Below, one piece after another: positions 10,140-18,329 of a DNA stretch of 64,000 bases. The translations under genes were made by a program, and so were the position numbers. The notes below the pieces were generated by a model. It was not told where the DNA came from, did no database searches, and was given only the letters and a program-made list of their open reading frames with translations. The first letter of the stretch is position 1. Each line of letters begins with the position of its first letter. This DNA is from Spirochaetia bacterium (lineage in GTDB: Bacteria; Spirochaetota; Spirochaetia; Sphaerochaetales; Sphaerochaetaceae), in contig JAKVOU010000001.1 in assembly GCA_022482625.1 (NCBI GenBank), positions 2,714,784 to 2,778,783 of the forward strand. The letters run 5' to 3'.

Positions 10140-10500
10140 GACTCTTTTGAATCCGAAGTCAAGCTGGTTCCGTGTTCAAGACCACCGATAGCTTCCCTAA
10201 TTATTTGTCGGACAATGGAACGATACGTTGGCGTCTTTCACTGAGATTTTCAGCAGACGATTTTCTTTTACCAGACAATCAGACAGAAGGTTCAGTTGTC
10301 AGTCTGTCGATACCAAGTCAGACATCCGGGTCTTGTTCCATAGCAGATCTACAGGCTTGTCCTTTCTTATCAAACACCATCACAGATGCTGCAGATCAGT
10401 CTTGAAAGCCTCCAGTCTGTATAAGATATCCGCTGGAATGCAGTTTTCAGCAAGATCGTAGTATTTTTACGTTTCTTTCTTATGATAGGTTGTTAACGTG
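10140..10500. other. Decayed non-coding stretch, possibly an old gene or transposon relic
   Basis: No intact reading frame. On the minus strand, broken frames give short protein-like pieces (for example CLVKENRLLKISVKDA) that loosely resemble a piece of the relic near 40.5 kb (RTRLLEISLKHLPDA). At DNA level, 10236-10260 and 40472-40495 share most of a stretch of about 22 bases. Family not recognised. Confidence 0.3.
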
Positions 10501-10505
10501 TATAT

Positions 10506-10670
10506 GATAACCGCTTGATCAATTCCTTCGGGAAGACCGGTTCCGGCATCAGCAGATACAGATGCCGGGGAAAATGCGGCAGGATGTTTACACTTCTCTT
10601 CAATACTATGTTTGACCGCAGGAAGATTCCATTGTCGCAATGGCTCGACTTTCTCCTTTTACTTTTCAGA
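10506..10670 (+). mobile_element. IS1595-like transposase N-terminal fragment (relic)
   Basis: The plus-strand frame reads INSFGKTGSGISRYRCRGKC, then GRMFTLLFNTMFDRRKIPLS and QWLDFLLLLF. This matches the zinc-ribbon start of IS1595-type transposases (GxxRYxCxxCxxxFxxxxxTxFxxxKIPLxxW). The upstream CxxC pair and the whole catalytic domain are missing, so it is a dead fragment. It runs straight into an nhaC-like fragment in the same frame. Confidence 0.5.
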
Positions 10671-10672
10671 CT

Positions 10673-10806
10673 GATACATCTGGTTGAGTACCATGTAAGA
10701 ACGACAAGGAAGTTGTTTCGTGACAGTACCGAACCTGCCGTCAAGTCGAGGCCGAAGTAGGTGAGATGAAAATTGGTCGTCTTTCAAGCTGAATTTTCAT
10801 TCTGCC
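10673..10806 (+). pseudogene. Fragment of a second nhaC gene
   Basis: About 134 bases align with nhaC positions 852-985 at roughly 75-80% identity by eye (shared GAACCTGCCG, TCGAGG, GTAGG and CTTTCAA blocks), with one base missing near 10740. No other part of the antiporter gene is present. It is a decayed partial duplication joined to an IS1595-like fragment. 10807-11001 holds nothing I recognise. Confidence 0.72.
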
Positions 10807-11001
10807 ACTTTGCAAAGATTTGGGTGGACTTTGTATCTATGTGTAGGCTTTTGTAATGTTTTTTCCCTATGATTATTTTTCCAAGGTTGTCTTCGTCATC
10901 GATTGCCCATTGGATTTTTTTCTTATTCCTCATCTATGGGATTTGTTTGTTGCCATACGAATTGTTCAACCTATTGTGTTGGGAAATATGAGGGACAAAA
11001 G

Positions 11002-12027
11002 CTATTGCTTGGAGTGGGATCTGCTTTGAGGTATTACAGACTCTCCCTTTACCCTGGTCGTGTTGATTACCAATTGGATTGAAGAGGATTTTTCGCCTTG
11101 GATCCGTCTCATCAGTATTTCTACGGCAAATTCACATATCTTTTTCTTGTTTGAATTAATCGAATCCATTGAAAAAGGAATAGCAATTCGGCTTTGGATG
11201 TTATCAAAACCAATTATGGAAATATCATGTGGAATCTTTTTACCACTGTTCTTCAGGTATCGCCATGCATTCCATGCCAGCACATCATTGAAAGCAAACA
11301 AAGCCGTAAAGTCCTTTTTTGTAATTGATGAAAGAATTTCATTGAAGTCACTGTCCTTGACCAAGGGGACTTCAACAATCAAGTCCTTGTCTATTGGCAA
11401 GTTTGCTTCCTTGACAGCTTTCAGATAACCATTTTTCCTTTCGATTGCGCTGGAAATGTAATGGGGACCATTCAACAGCAATATTCGTCTGTGGTTATTC
11501 TCAATCAAGTACTTTGTAGCCTGGTAACCCCCAAGTTCATCACTGCAGATAACATAGTCGGTATCAAGTTGATAGAATCTCCTTCCAAGTAATACGAAAG
11601 GAATGTCCGTAGTTTTCAGGTATTCAATGTTTCTGGTGGTTTTTTGTGTCGGACATATGATAATTCCTTCAACCCTGTTGTTTATAGCTGATTGGATAGC
11701 AGCAAATTCACAGTTTTCATCTTCATTGGTATTAAGGAGAAAAGAACTGAACCCGTTTTTTGAAGCAGCATATTCGATTTCCTTCATCTGTATGGCAAAC
11801 AGGGGATTTGACACATCACCTAGAATTACTGCAATTGTCTTGGTCGAACCTGTGCGTAATGAAGAAGCAATATTATTGCCGATCAATCCCATTCTCTGTG
11901 CTGTTTTCTGTATCTTCTTCCTTGTCTGGACTGCAATATCATCCTTTTCCCGTAATGCCCGGGAAACAGTGTTGATGCTATAACCGGTCTCTTGAGCAAT
12001 ATCCTTTAAGGTAACCCTTTTTTTCAT
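11002..12027 (-). CDS. LacI-family transcriptional regulator
   Basis: A 341-residue repressor. The N-terminal helix-turn-helix and hinge read VTLKDIAQETGYSINTVSRALREKDDIAVQTRKKI with GLIGNNIASSLRTGSTKTIA; the sensor is a periplasmic-binding-protein fold (VILGDVSNPLFA, ALFAFNDVLAWNAW, ISIIGFDNIQSR). It lies downstream of, and in the same direction as, the glycyl-radical enzyme operon and very likely controls it together with the sugar ABC transporter. LacI-type palindromes centred on CG are found before the binding-protein gene (19663-19672), before the activase gene (15269-15286) and as a half-match upstream of this gene (12074-12083), suggesting autoregulation. Confidence 0.9.
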   Translation of the reverse strand: MKKRVTLKDIAQETGYSINTVSRALREKDDIAVQTRKKIQKTAQRMGLIGNNIASSLRTGSTKTIAVILGDVSNPLFAIQMKEIEYAASKNGFSSFLLNTNEDENCEFAAIQSAINNRVEGIIICPTQKTTRNIEYLKTTDIPFVLLGRRFYQLDTDYVICSDELGGYQATKYLIENNHRRILLLNGPHYISSAIERKNGYLKAVKEANLPIDKDLIVEVPLVKDSDFNEILSSITKKDFTALFAFNDVLAWNAWRYLKNSGKKIPHDISIIGFDNIQSRIAIPFSMDSINSNKKKICEFAVEILMRRIQGEKSSSIQLVINTTRVKGESVIPQSRSHSKQ

Positions 12028-12220
12028 TATGCAGAATTTTCCTCATTGCATTTCACTTCTGTACATTATAAACAACATTAACGAAAATAGCAATAATCAT
12101 ACGTAATATTCATGACAATGACAGATATGCCGGATTATGAATATCCGTATTATTTTATGATGTTGTTTAGAAAAACAATTGCTTAAGGAAATGACGGCCC
12201 AATTGTCGGCAATCACTTGA

Positions 12221-12239
12221 AATCAAGGGTTGCTTGATT
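12221..12239. other. Hairpin between the glycyl-radical enzyme and LacI genes
   Basis: AATCAAG-GGTTG-CTTGATT, a perfect 7-bp stem with a 5-base loop, 56 bases past the enzyme's stop. There is no T-run after it in the transcribed direction, so it may be an mRNA-end or processing structure rather than a strong terminator. Confidence 0.35.
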
Positions 12240-12294
12240 CTGTTCTGTGGTTTGCCGGTTATATTTTCCCTTGAAATTTAATGTTATCCTTGTA

Positions 12295-14373
12295 TTATGT
12301 CGATAATTCAATACGTTGGATTATATGGTCTTGGTAGCACTTGTCCAATTCTACGAAATAGCCGCTCCATCCCCATACACGTACAATGAGGTTGCGATAT
12401 TTCTCAGGATGTTTCTGTGCATCAAGAAGCGTATCTCTGTCAACGGCATTCAGCTGTAGTTGATGTCCCCCGAGGTCAAAGAAAGATTTTACGAATGTAG
12501 CAACTTTTTCGATGCTTTCGGAATTACGGAACATCGTATCATGCAGTTCCAATGTCAGCGGACCACCGTTGACGCATTTTGAAAGATCACTTTTTGTAAA
12601 ACTTTTTATGATTGACACAGGCCCGATATTCTTGCAGAACAGTGACGGTGAATAATTTGCAGGAATTCCTTCTCCTTTGTGCCTGCCGTCAGCAGTGGCC
12701 ATAAGGTCTTTTGAATGCCAGATATAGTACATGGCAGAACCTGTTCCTGCCCGGAAGATACCTCCACGGTCATTTCTATGTCCTTTCAATGCATTGCTGA
12801 AAGTATCCAGCAGATGAGCGGCTATGGCATCCACTTCGTCATCATTGTTTCCCATTTTCTCAGATTCATAACGAAAGATATTGCATATTCTGTTTTCATT
12901 CTTGAAATCATCATTCAGGGTCATCAGCAATGCTTCCTTCGTCATTGTTTTCTGTTCATAGATGTATTTTCTGATGTTTATCAGTGAATCGGCTGCTGTA
13001 GCAAGTCCTGTCCCATGGAAACCATAGTTATTGTATATACAACCTAAAGAAACATCTTTTCCTTTTTCGACACAACCATCCATCATCAACGACAGAAAAG
13101 GGGCGGGAAACAGAAATACGTTCTTTGTGCTGTCCATCAGGTCATTGCATGCTCCCCGGATATTTGCATCTATGGCATCTTGGAAATCCTGATACGTTTC
13201 GCACTCAAGAAGATGTGCCGTCGTGGCATCTGCAACTGCCCCTGCGAAGGACAAAGCTCCGATATTCGGGATATCCATTCCCTTTCCCGGTACAATGAAT
13301 TCCCAGCAGGCAGCGACGACATAGTTATATGCATCTTCCTTACTATATCCTAACTTGATCAGGCCTGGGATGATGATGTCATCACTGCTATATTGGGGAA
13401 AACCAAGACCCTTTTTTGTGAGGTTCGTTCCAAGGATATATGTAGAAAGGGGCGTGTGCCTGTGTACCCGTACGTTGATCTTCGGATCGATGACATGAAG
13501 GTCATAGGCAGCTTTCAGACAAAGTTCTGAAAGGCTGTTGAACTGATCATGTCCTTCTTCATCCATGCCTCCCAGCACCATGCTTTGTCCGTTGTCACCT
13601 TGCTGCATTCCCGGATACATGTCACTGTCACGGTTGAACGTAAGGAAAAATTCCTCAATAAGTTCCAGTGCAGTCTCTTCTGTATATATGCCGTTGTCCA
13701 TATCTTTTTTGAAATATGGATACATGAACTGGTCAAAACGGCCGATGGTATTATGATAATTCCTGCCACACCACATGCAGAAATGAATGATCCGGAACAT
13801 CTGCAGTGCTTCGAGAAAATTCCTTGGAGCAGCTTGCGGTACCTGTGACAATGTCCGTGCAAGAAATGGATTTTTGTTTTCTTTTGCAGCTTCCTTATAT
13901 TTTTCTGCCAGAGCCTCAATTCCATTTAGGATCCGGATTTGCTGTTTTTCAAGATGGGCTTCGTCGAGGCATCCTCTTTTTTCGAAATCAACGATATTCT
14001 TTTCCAATTCAGTTTTTTTTGCCTCAAAGCCGACTGACAGCAGTTTTGCATAGTCAACATTGATATTGCATACATCGCCTTTTTCATGGATATGATAGTT
14101 ATTGGAGAGTTTGGTCATTTCAGAGTCAGTGTAGATCTCGGGGATGACTGGTATCGTCCTTGTAAAACCGATACGTTCATTTTGGAAAACAACGGCTTTT
14201 TCATGCGCAAGTACGTAGAGCAGCCTTTCAGTGGCACGGTCCAGGGGAGAGGTATCATTTTCCTGGAATTGTTCGGCTAGAATAAAAGGATTCACAGGAG
14301 ATTGTCTGAAGGCTTTTTGTCCTTTTTCTTCTATGAAGAATTTCCTTAGTTTCTTTATATGGTCTGTCATCAT
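12295..14373 (-). CDS. Glycyl-radical enzyme, pyruvate formate-lyase/dehydratase superfamily
   Basis: A 692-residue cytoplasmic glycyl-radical enzyme. The C-terminal radical motif is RVWGWSGYF with the radical glycine at about 668. The thiyl cysteine is in YVVAACWEFIVPG, Cys356 with Glu358 two residues on. That Cys-x-Glu arrangement is shared by glycyl-radical eliminases and decarboxylases (glycerol dehydratase, CutC, hydroxyproline dehydratase, isethionate lyase) and differs from the Cys-Cys pair of true pyruvate formate-lyase. The protein is about 100 residues shorter than most described eliminases. Its ATG overlaps the activase stop by 4 bases (ATGA), so the two are translationally coupled. 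A LacI regulator, a sugar-type ABC importer and a Zn-dehydrogenase surround it, so the substrate is probably a polyol or sugar derivative (inference). I cannot assign the reaction. Confidence 0.92.
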   Translation of the reverse strand: MMTDHIKKLRKFFIEEKGQKAFRQSPVNPFILAEQFQENDTSPLDRATERLLYVLAHEKAVVFQNERIGFTRTIPVIPEIYTDSEMTKLSNNYHIHEKGDVCNINVDYAKLLSVGFEAKKTELEKNIVDFEKRGCLDEAHLEKQQIRILNGIEALAEKYKEAAKENKNPFLARTLSQVPQAAPRNFLEALQMFRIIHFCMWCGRNYHNTIGRFDQFMYPYFKKDMDNGIYTEETALELIEEFFLTFNRDSDMYPGMQQGDNGQSMVLGGMDEEGHDQFNSLSELCLKAAYDLHVIDPKINVRVHRHTPLSTYILGTNLTKKGLGFPQYSSDDIIIPGLIKLGYSKEDAYNYVVAACWEFIVPGKGMDIPNIGALSFAGAVADATTAHLLECETYQDFQDAIDANIRGACNDLMDSTKNVFLFPAPFLSLMMDGCVEKGKDVSLGCIYNNYGFHGTGLATAADSLINIRKYIYEQKTMTKEALLMTLNDDFKNENRICNIFRYESEKMGNNDDEVDAIAAHLLDTFSNALKGHRNDRGGIFRAGTGSAMYYIWHSKDLMATADGRHKGEGIPANYSPSLFCKNIGPVSIIKSFTKSDLSKCVNGGPLTLELHDTMFRNSESIEKVATFVKSFFDLGGHQLQLNAVDRDTLLDAQKHPEKYRNLIVRVWGWSGYFVELDKCYQDHIIQRIELST

Positions 14374-15218
14374 AGTATCTTGCTCCTTATTCCATATTTG
14401 GAAAATATCTTTGTATCGAGAAACACTTTTTGGTTTTCATCGAACGGCGGCATATATTTTTCCCCTATCATCTGGTACTTGGCGCCGGCAGCTTTCTGAT
14501 AGGGGAGTAATTCTACTTCCTGCAGGTTCTTGGCGCCGCTGAGAAAACGCGCAGTTTCCTCAAAATTTCCCTGATTGTCATTTATACCCGGTATGCAGGG
14601 AATACGGATGGTGAAAGGTTTGTTACCTTCGAGAAGGAACGAAGCATTTTTCAGAATGGACATGTTGCTTTTTCCGGTGTATTTCCGGTGCAGTGCATCG
14701 TCCATCATCTTGATATCCATGATGATGAAGTCAACGTTCCTATAAATTTCCCTGAACAGGTTTTCGTTTGCATAGCCACTTGTTTCGATGGCTCTGTGGT
14801 ATTGCTTGATCTGGCTGAGGACATCCAGGAGGAATTCGCCTTGTAGCAACGGTTCCCCGCCGCTGAAAGTGATTCCTCCTCCATACCTTGCATAGTAATC
14901 GGCATCTTTGCCTAAGCGTTTTGCCAATGCTGTACTTGAAATGACTTCACCGCAGATATGACGGAGATGCAAGGGACATTCATCGATACACTTGCCGCAA
15001 AGAATACAATTTTCGGGGGAAGGACAGGCTGCATGGCATTTACCGCAATGAGTACAGGAAGCGACGCTTACCATCAGTTGTGGCTTAGGAGAAATGCCCT
15101 CGGGGTTATGGCACCATAGGCAGTGAAGGGGACAGCCTTTCAGAAAAACTGTCTGCCGGATTCCTGGTCCGTCGAAAATGGCCAATTGCTTGATATCAAA
15201 AATAATTCCGCTGAACAT
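14370..15218 (-). CDS. Glycyl-radical enzyme activase (radical SAM)
   Basis: A 282-residue radical-SAM enzyme that installs the glycyl radical on its partner using S-adenosylmethionine. The CxxxCxxC cluster is KGCPLHCLWC (Cys29, 33, 36). A ferredoxin-like insert with two further 4Fe-4S motifs follows (CTHCGKCHAAC and CILCGKCIDEC), as in activases of glycerol dehydratase or CutC and unlike the short PflA. TFSGGEPLLQ is the SAM-binding GGE motif. The stop overlaps the glycyl-radical enzyme start. Transcription probably starts just upstream, where a LacI-type palindrome is found. Confidence 0.94.
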   Translation of the reverse strand: MFSGIIFDIKQLAIFDGPGIRQTVFLKGCPLHCLWCHNPEGISPKPQLMVSVASCTHCGKCHAACPSPENCILCGKCIDECPLHLRHICGEVISSTALAKRLGKDADYYARYGGGITFSGGEPLLQGEFLLDVLSQIKQYHRAIETSGYANENLFREIYRNVDFIIMDIKMMDDALHRKYTGKSNMSILKNASFLLEGNKPFTIRIPCIPGINDNQGNFEETARFLSGAKNLQEVELLPYQKAAGAKYQMIGEKYMPPFDENQKVFLDTKIFSKYGIRSKIL

Positions 15219-15268
15219 GATACTGTCCTTATGATTTGAGTAGTTTATTGTACATGGATAGGCAAGAA

Positions 15269-15286
15269 TACATTATCGATAATGTA
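15269..15286. promoter_or_regulatory. LacI-type operator before the activase gene
   Basis: TACATTATCGATAATGTA is a perfect 18-base palindrome with central CG. On the minus strand TTGCTA and ATAATG spaced by 17 bases overlap it, a plausible weak promoter. It resembles the CATTAACGTTAA site before the ABC operon, consistent with one LacI regulator controlling both units. Confidence 0.6.
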
Positions 15287-15332
15287 CAAAACGTAGCAAA
15301 CAGATCTATGCTGAAGGCTGTAGTATCTCTTA

Positions 15333-15362
15333 TCCGACCCTTGTGAAAAACAAAGGGTCGGA
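15333..15362. other. Strong hairpin upstream of the activase promoter
   Basis: TCCGACCCTT / AAGGGTCGGA is a perfect 10-bp stem with a 10-base loop. No T-run follows in either direction. It is the second of two hairpins between the dehydrogenase and activase genes; probably part of transcript-end protection. Confidence 0.5.
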
Positions 15363-15382
15363 CAAAGATTCATCAAGACATT

Positions 15383-15414
15383 CTGAAAGCAAAAAAGTTG
15401 TTTTTTGCTTTCAG
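15383..15414 (-). terminator. Hairpin directly after the Zn-dehydrogenase gene
   Basis: CTGAAAGCAAAAAA-N4-TTTTTTGCTTTCAG, a perfect 14-bp stem with a 4-base loop starting 9 bases after the stop codon. The A/T runs are inside the stem, so it could end transcription from either side. It separates the ABC/dehydrogenase unit from the activase/radical-enzyme unit. Confidence 0.55.
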
Positions 15415-15422
15415 GGAGTTGC

Positions 15423-16484
15423 CTATTTCAGTTCCTCATCAAAACAGACGGCTACCTTCCCGCAGTTCCCGCTTGCCATCAGCTGATAAGCATCTGAAGC
15501 TTTCTGCAGGGGGAAACGGTCAGTAATGAGGGTATCCGGATGGATATGCCACCGGACAAGGTGTTCTACAAGGTCTTCCATTTTCCAAATGGAAGTGACC
15601 CAGCTTCCGATCAGGGTCTTCTGTCCATGCAGCATGTCGGGCGATGGATTGAAATGAAGGCTCTTACCTTCCCCGATCATGACGATTTTTCCCCAGTTTC
15701 TCGTTGCCCTTATTGCCGTTTGCCTTCCAGGATCCGAGGCTGAGCAATCAAAAGCTCGCTCTGCACCATGGCCTCCTGTACATTTACGTATGTCTTCGAC
15801 AGTAGTTTCGCAGGGGGTAAATACCTCATCTACCAACCCGAGTGATTTTGCTACGGCAATCCTTTCCTGATTCATTTCCACCCCGATTAGTTTGTTTGCA
15901 CCTAAGGCCTTGCATAGCATCAGGCAGGCAAGACCGACAGGTCCCAATCCCACCACAAGTACTGCATCGTCACCGGATACACCGGCTTTTTCTATTCCTT
16001 CGTAGACAGTACCGAAACCGCAGGCTACTTGTGCTCCGTCCGCATAACTCAATGCATCAGGCAGGGCAATAAGATCCTTTTCGTCTGCAAGGAGATATTC
16101 TGCCATTCCTCCGTCACGTTGCCATCCGTAGGCGGCCCGTCTTGGTGAAGTACAGCTTACCATATATCCCATTCTGCAATCATGGCAGACTCCGCAGCCT
16201 GAGATATGATAGACGATGACCCTGTCACCTTTCTTGAATCTCTTCAGTCCAGGACCTTCTTCGACGATCAGGCCACACGGTTCATGTCCGGCAATGACAC
16301 CTTGATATCTTTCCGGACCGATACCTATGTGTTCGCGGTAAATGCAGCGTATATCGCTTCCGCAGATCGTAGAACACTTCATTTTGAGCAGGACCTGCCC
16401 AAAACCAGGGGTAGGAATATCGTATTCACGCAGTTCCACCGTACTGTTTCCAGGCAATACGGCACCAATCATTTTTCCTTTCAT
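15423..16484 (-). CDS. Zinc-dependent medium-chain alcohol/polyol dehydrogenase
   Basis: A 353-residue MDR-family oxidoreductase. Catalytic-zinc ligands are Cys41 (STICGSD) and His67-Glu68 (AGHEPCG); the structural zinc site is CGVCHDCRMGYMVSC (Cys97, 100, 103, 111); the NAD(P)-binding motif is VVGLGPVGLACLMLC. Such enzymes oxidise sugar alcohols, threonine or similar secondary alcohols. It is transcribed with the sugar ABC genes, starting 15 bases after the second permease, and precedes the glycyl-radical enzyme pair. It probably prepares the imported compound for the radical enzyme or reduces the product of it (inference). Confidence 0.92.
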   Translation of the reverse strand: MKGKMIGAVLPGNSTVELREYDIPTPGFGQVLLKMKCSTICGSDIRCIYREHIGIGPERYQGVIAGHEPCGLIVEEGPGLKRFKKGDRVIVYHISGCGVCHDCRMGYMVSCTSPRRAAYGWQRDGGMAEYLLADEKDLIALPDALSYADGAQVACGFGTVYEGIEKAGVSGDDAVLVVGLGPVGLACLMLCKALGANKLIGVEMNQERIAVAKSLGLVDEVFTPCETTVEDIRKCTGGHGAERAFDCSASDPGRQTAIRATRNWGKIVMIGEGKSLHFNPSPDMLHGQKTLIGSWVTSIWKMEDLVEHLVRWHIHPDTLITDRFPLQKASDAYQLMASGNCGKVAVCFDEELK

Positions 16485-16499
16485 GACAAACTCCTTAAG

Positions 16500-17345
16500 T
16501 TATCCTTTTACGGCTCCGAAACTTAATCCCCTGACTAGGGATTTTTGAATGAAAACAAACATAATTATCAACGGAATTACCAGGATGGTACCGGCAGCTG
16601 CCATACAGTTCCATTCAATACCGGTATCGGTGACAAATGATGAAATAGCTACAGGAAGTGTCTTTGTATGCATGCTGGTGAGGATAAGAGCAAAGATGAA
16701 TTCACTCCATGAGAGGATGAAGATGAATATACCTGTGGCGATGATACCCGGTTTTGCAATTGGATAGATTATCTTTGTCAGTATCTGCAGCTTGTTGCAG
16801 CCATCCAACATGGCAGATTCATCTTCTTCAACCGGAACATCATCAATGAAGCTTTTGATCATCCAGACTGAGTAGGGAAGATTGACGACTGTATAGATAA
16901 GGATTATGCCTGTATATGTATCAAGCAGACGGATTTTTGACAGTATCAGGTATATGGGAATCAGGATGGCAATCGGGGGCAGCATCTTTTGGCTCAATAT
17001 CCAGAATGCAAGATTGTCGGTGAAGTCATTTTTGATTCTTGAAAGTACATAGGAGGCCAAAGAGGCAACTATGACTGAAAAGACAGTAGAAATAACACAG
17101 ATGATCAAGCTGTTTTTGAAGTATCTGAAATAACTCAATGTTGAAAATACCTGGATATAATTTTCAAATGTAGGATGCAGGAACGAATAGAAGAAGGATT
17201 TGTTTCCTTCTATGTAGTTTTTTGATTGGAATGATACTGAGACAAAGTATAGGAACGGAACCAGCACAAACAGAAGTGCTGCAATCAGGATTATCCTTCG
17301 CAGAAGAGTACCTGCAAATCTTTCAATTTTGATTTTTTTTACCAT
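16500..17345 (-). CDS. Carbohydrate ABC transporter permease (MalG/CUT1 type)
   Basis: A 281-residue inner-membrane permease with six membrane segments and the EAA loop (VEEDESAMLDGCNKLQILTKIIYPIAKPG). In that loop, the usual E-E-A-A is D-E-S-A, a mild deviation. It forms a pair with the permease gene 16 bases upstream. No ATPase gene is linked. Confidence 0.9.
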   Translation of the reverse strand: MVKKIKIERFAGTLLRRIILIAALLFVLVPFLYFVSVSFQSKNYIEGNKSFFYSFLHPTFENYIQVFSTLSYFRYFKNSLIICVISTVFSVIVASLASYVLSRIKNDFTDNLAFWILSQKMLPPIAILIPIYLILSKIRLLDTYTGIILIYTVVNLPYSVWMIKSFIDDVPVEEDESAMLDGCNKLQILTKIIYPIAKPGIIATGIFIFILSWSEFIFALILTSMHTKTLPVAISSFVTDTGIEWNCMAAAGTILVIPLIIMFVFIQKSLVRGLSFGAVKG

Positions 17346-17361
17346 GATATGCTATGTCCTT

Positions 17362-18258
17362 TCAATCATTTTTTTTGTATTTGTTTATTGCAATCTGTGA
17401 AATCAGGATCGTAAATACCAGTAGCAGCAGGGATGTCGCGCATGCATAGGAAGTATCAAATAGTTCAAATCCTTGCCGATAGATGAAGTAGCTTACGGTT
17501 TCCGTATTCGTACCTGGTCCACCGTGTGTCATTGTGAAGATCTTATCGTATTCACGGATAGCATCCATTCCGCGGATCAGCATGGTAATGAAGATGGTCT
17601 TCTTCAGTGATGGCAAGGTGATATACCATAGGATCTGATGAGATTTTGCTCCGTCAATTTTTGCAGCTTCAAAGAATTCCACGGGCAGTGCCTGCAGGCC
17701 GCTGTAGAGAAAGAGAATGACGAAAGGTGTCCATTGCCAGATATCCGTTACTATGATTGACGGCAGTGCAGATTCTTTTCTGCCAAGGAACGGATATCGG
17801 TTTAATCCCATTCTTTCAAATAAGTTGTTGAGCATTCCTATGTCGTAGTTGTACATGAAACGCCATAATAAACCGACGATGATAGGTGTCAGCATCATCG
17901 GAAGAAGGAAGAAAACCAACAATCGTCTTCCGAATACTTCTTCCTTGTTCAGAAGCAGGGAAAGAAAGAGACCAAGGCCTAATTCAAACAAAAGACTGAA
18001 AAATACAAAAATGATGGTCCTGGAAAATGACAGCAGGAAGCTTTTTTCCATAAAAGCCTTTTTGTAGTTTGCAAACCCTACGAACGTGGTTTTGTTGAAT
18101 GGTCTTGCCAGTGAAAAGTTTGTACAGCTGACAACTACGGAATAAATCAAGGGGTAAATGTTGATCAATAAAAAAAGTACAATAGTCGGAAGCAGCAATG
18201 TATAGCAGGATCTGTCTTGTTTTTCTTTTATGTCAAGCTTGTTTCTTTTAAATTCCAT
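17362..18258 (-). CDS. Carbohydrate ABC transporter permease (MalF/CUT1 type)
   Basis: A 298-residue permease with six membrane segments and an EAA loop (VEFFEAAKIDGAKSHQILWYITLPSLKK). I start at the ATG at 18258, which follows AGAGGGA; the frame extends 10 codons upstream without a better site. It lies between the binding-protein and second permease genes of the LacI-regulated glycyl-radical cluster. Confidence 0.9.
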   Translation of the reverse strand: MEFKRNKLDIKEKQDRSCYTLLLPTIVLFLLINIYPLIYSVVVSCTNFSLARPFNKTTFVGFANYKKAFMEKSFLLSFSRTIIFVFFSLLFELGLGLFLSLLLNKEEVFGRRLLVFFLLPMMLTPIIVGLLWRFMYNYDIGMLNNLFERMGLNRYPFLGRKESALPSIIVTDIWQWTPFVILFLYSGLQALPVEFFEAAKIDGAKSHQILWYITLPSLKKTIFITMLIRGMDAIREYDKIFTMTHGGPGTNTETVSYFIYRQGFELFDTSYACATSLLLLVFTILISQIAINKYKKND

Positions 18259-18329
18259 GATGTGTTCCCTCTGGCTTTTCATACCCAAGGATATCTTGGG
18301 TATGAAAGGTCGTAAGACAATTTCAGATT

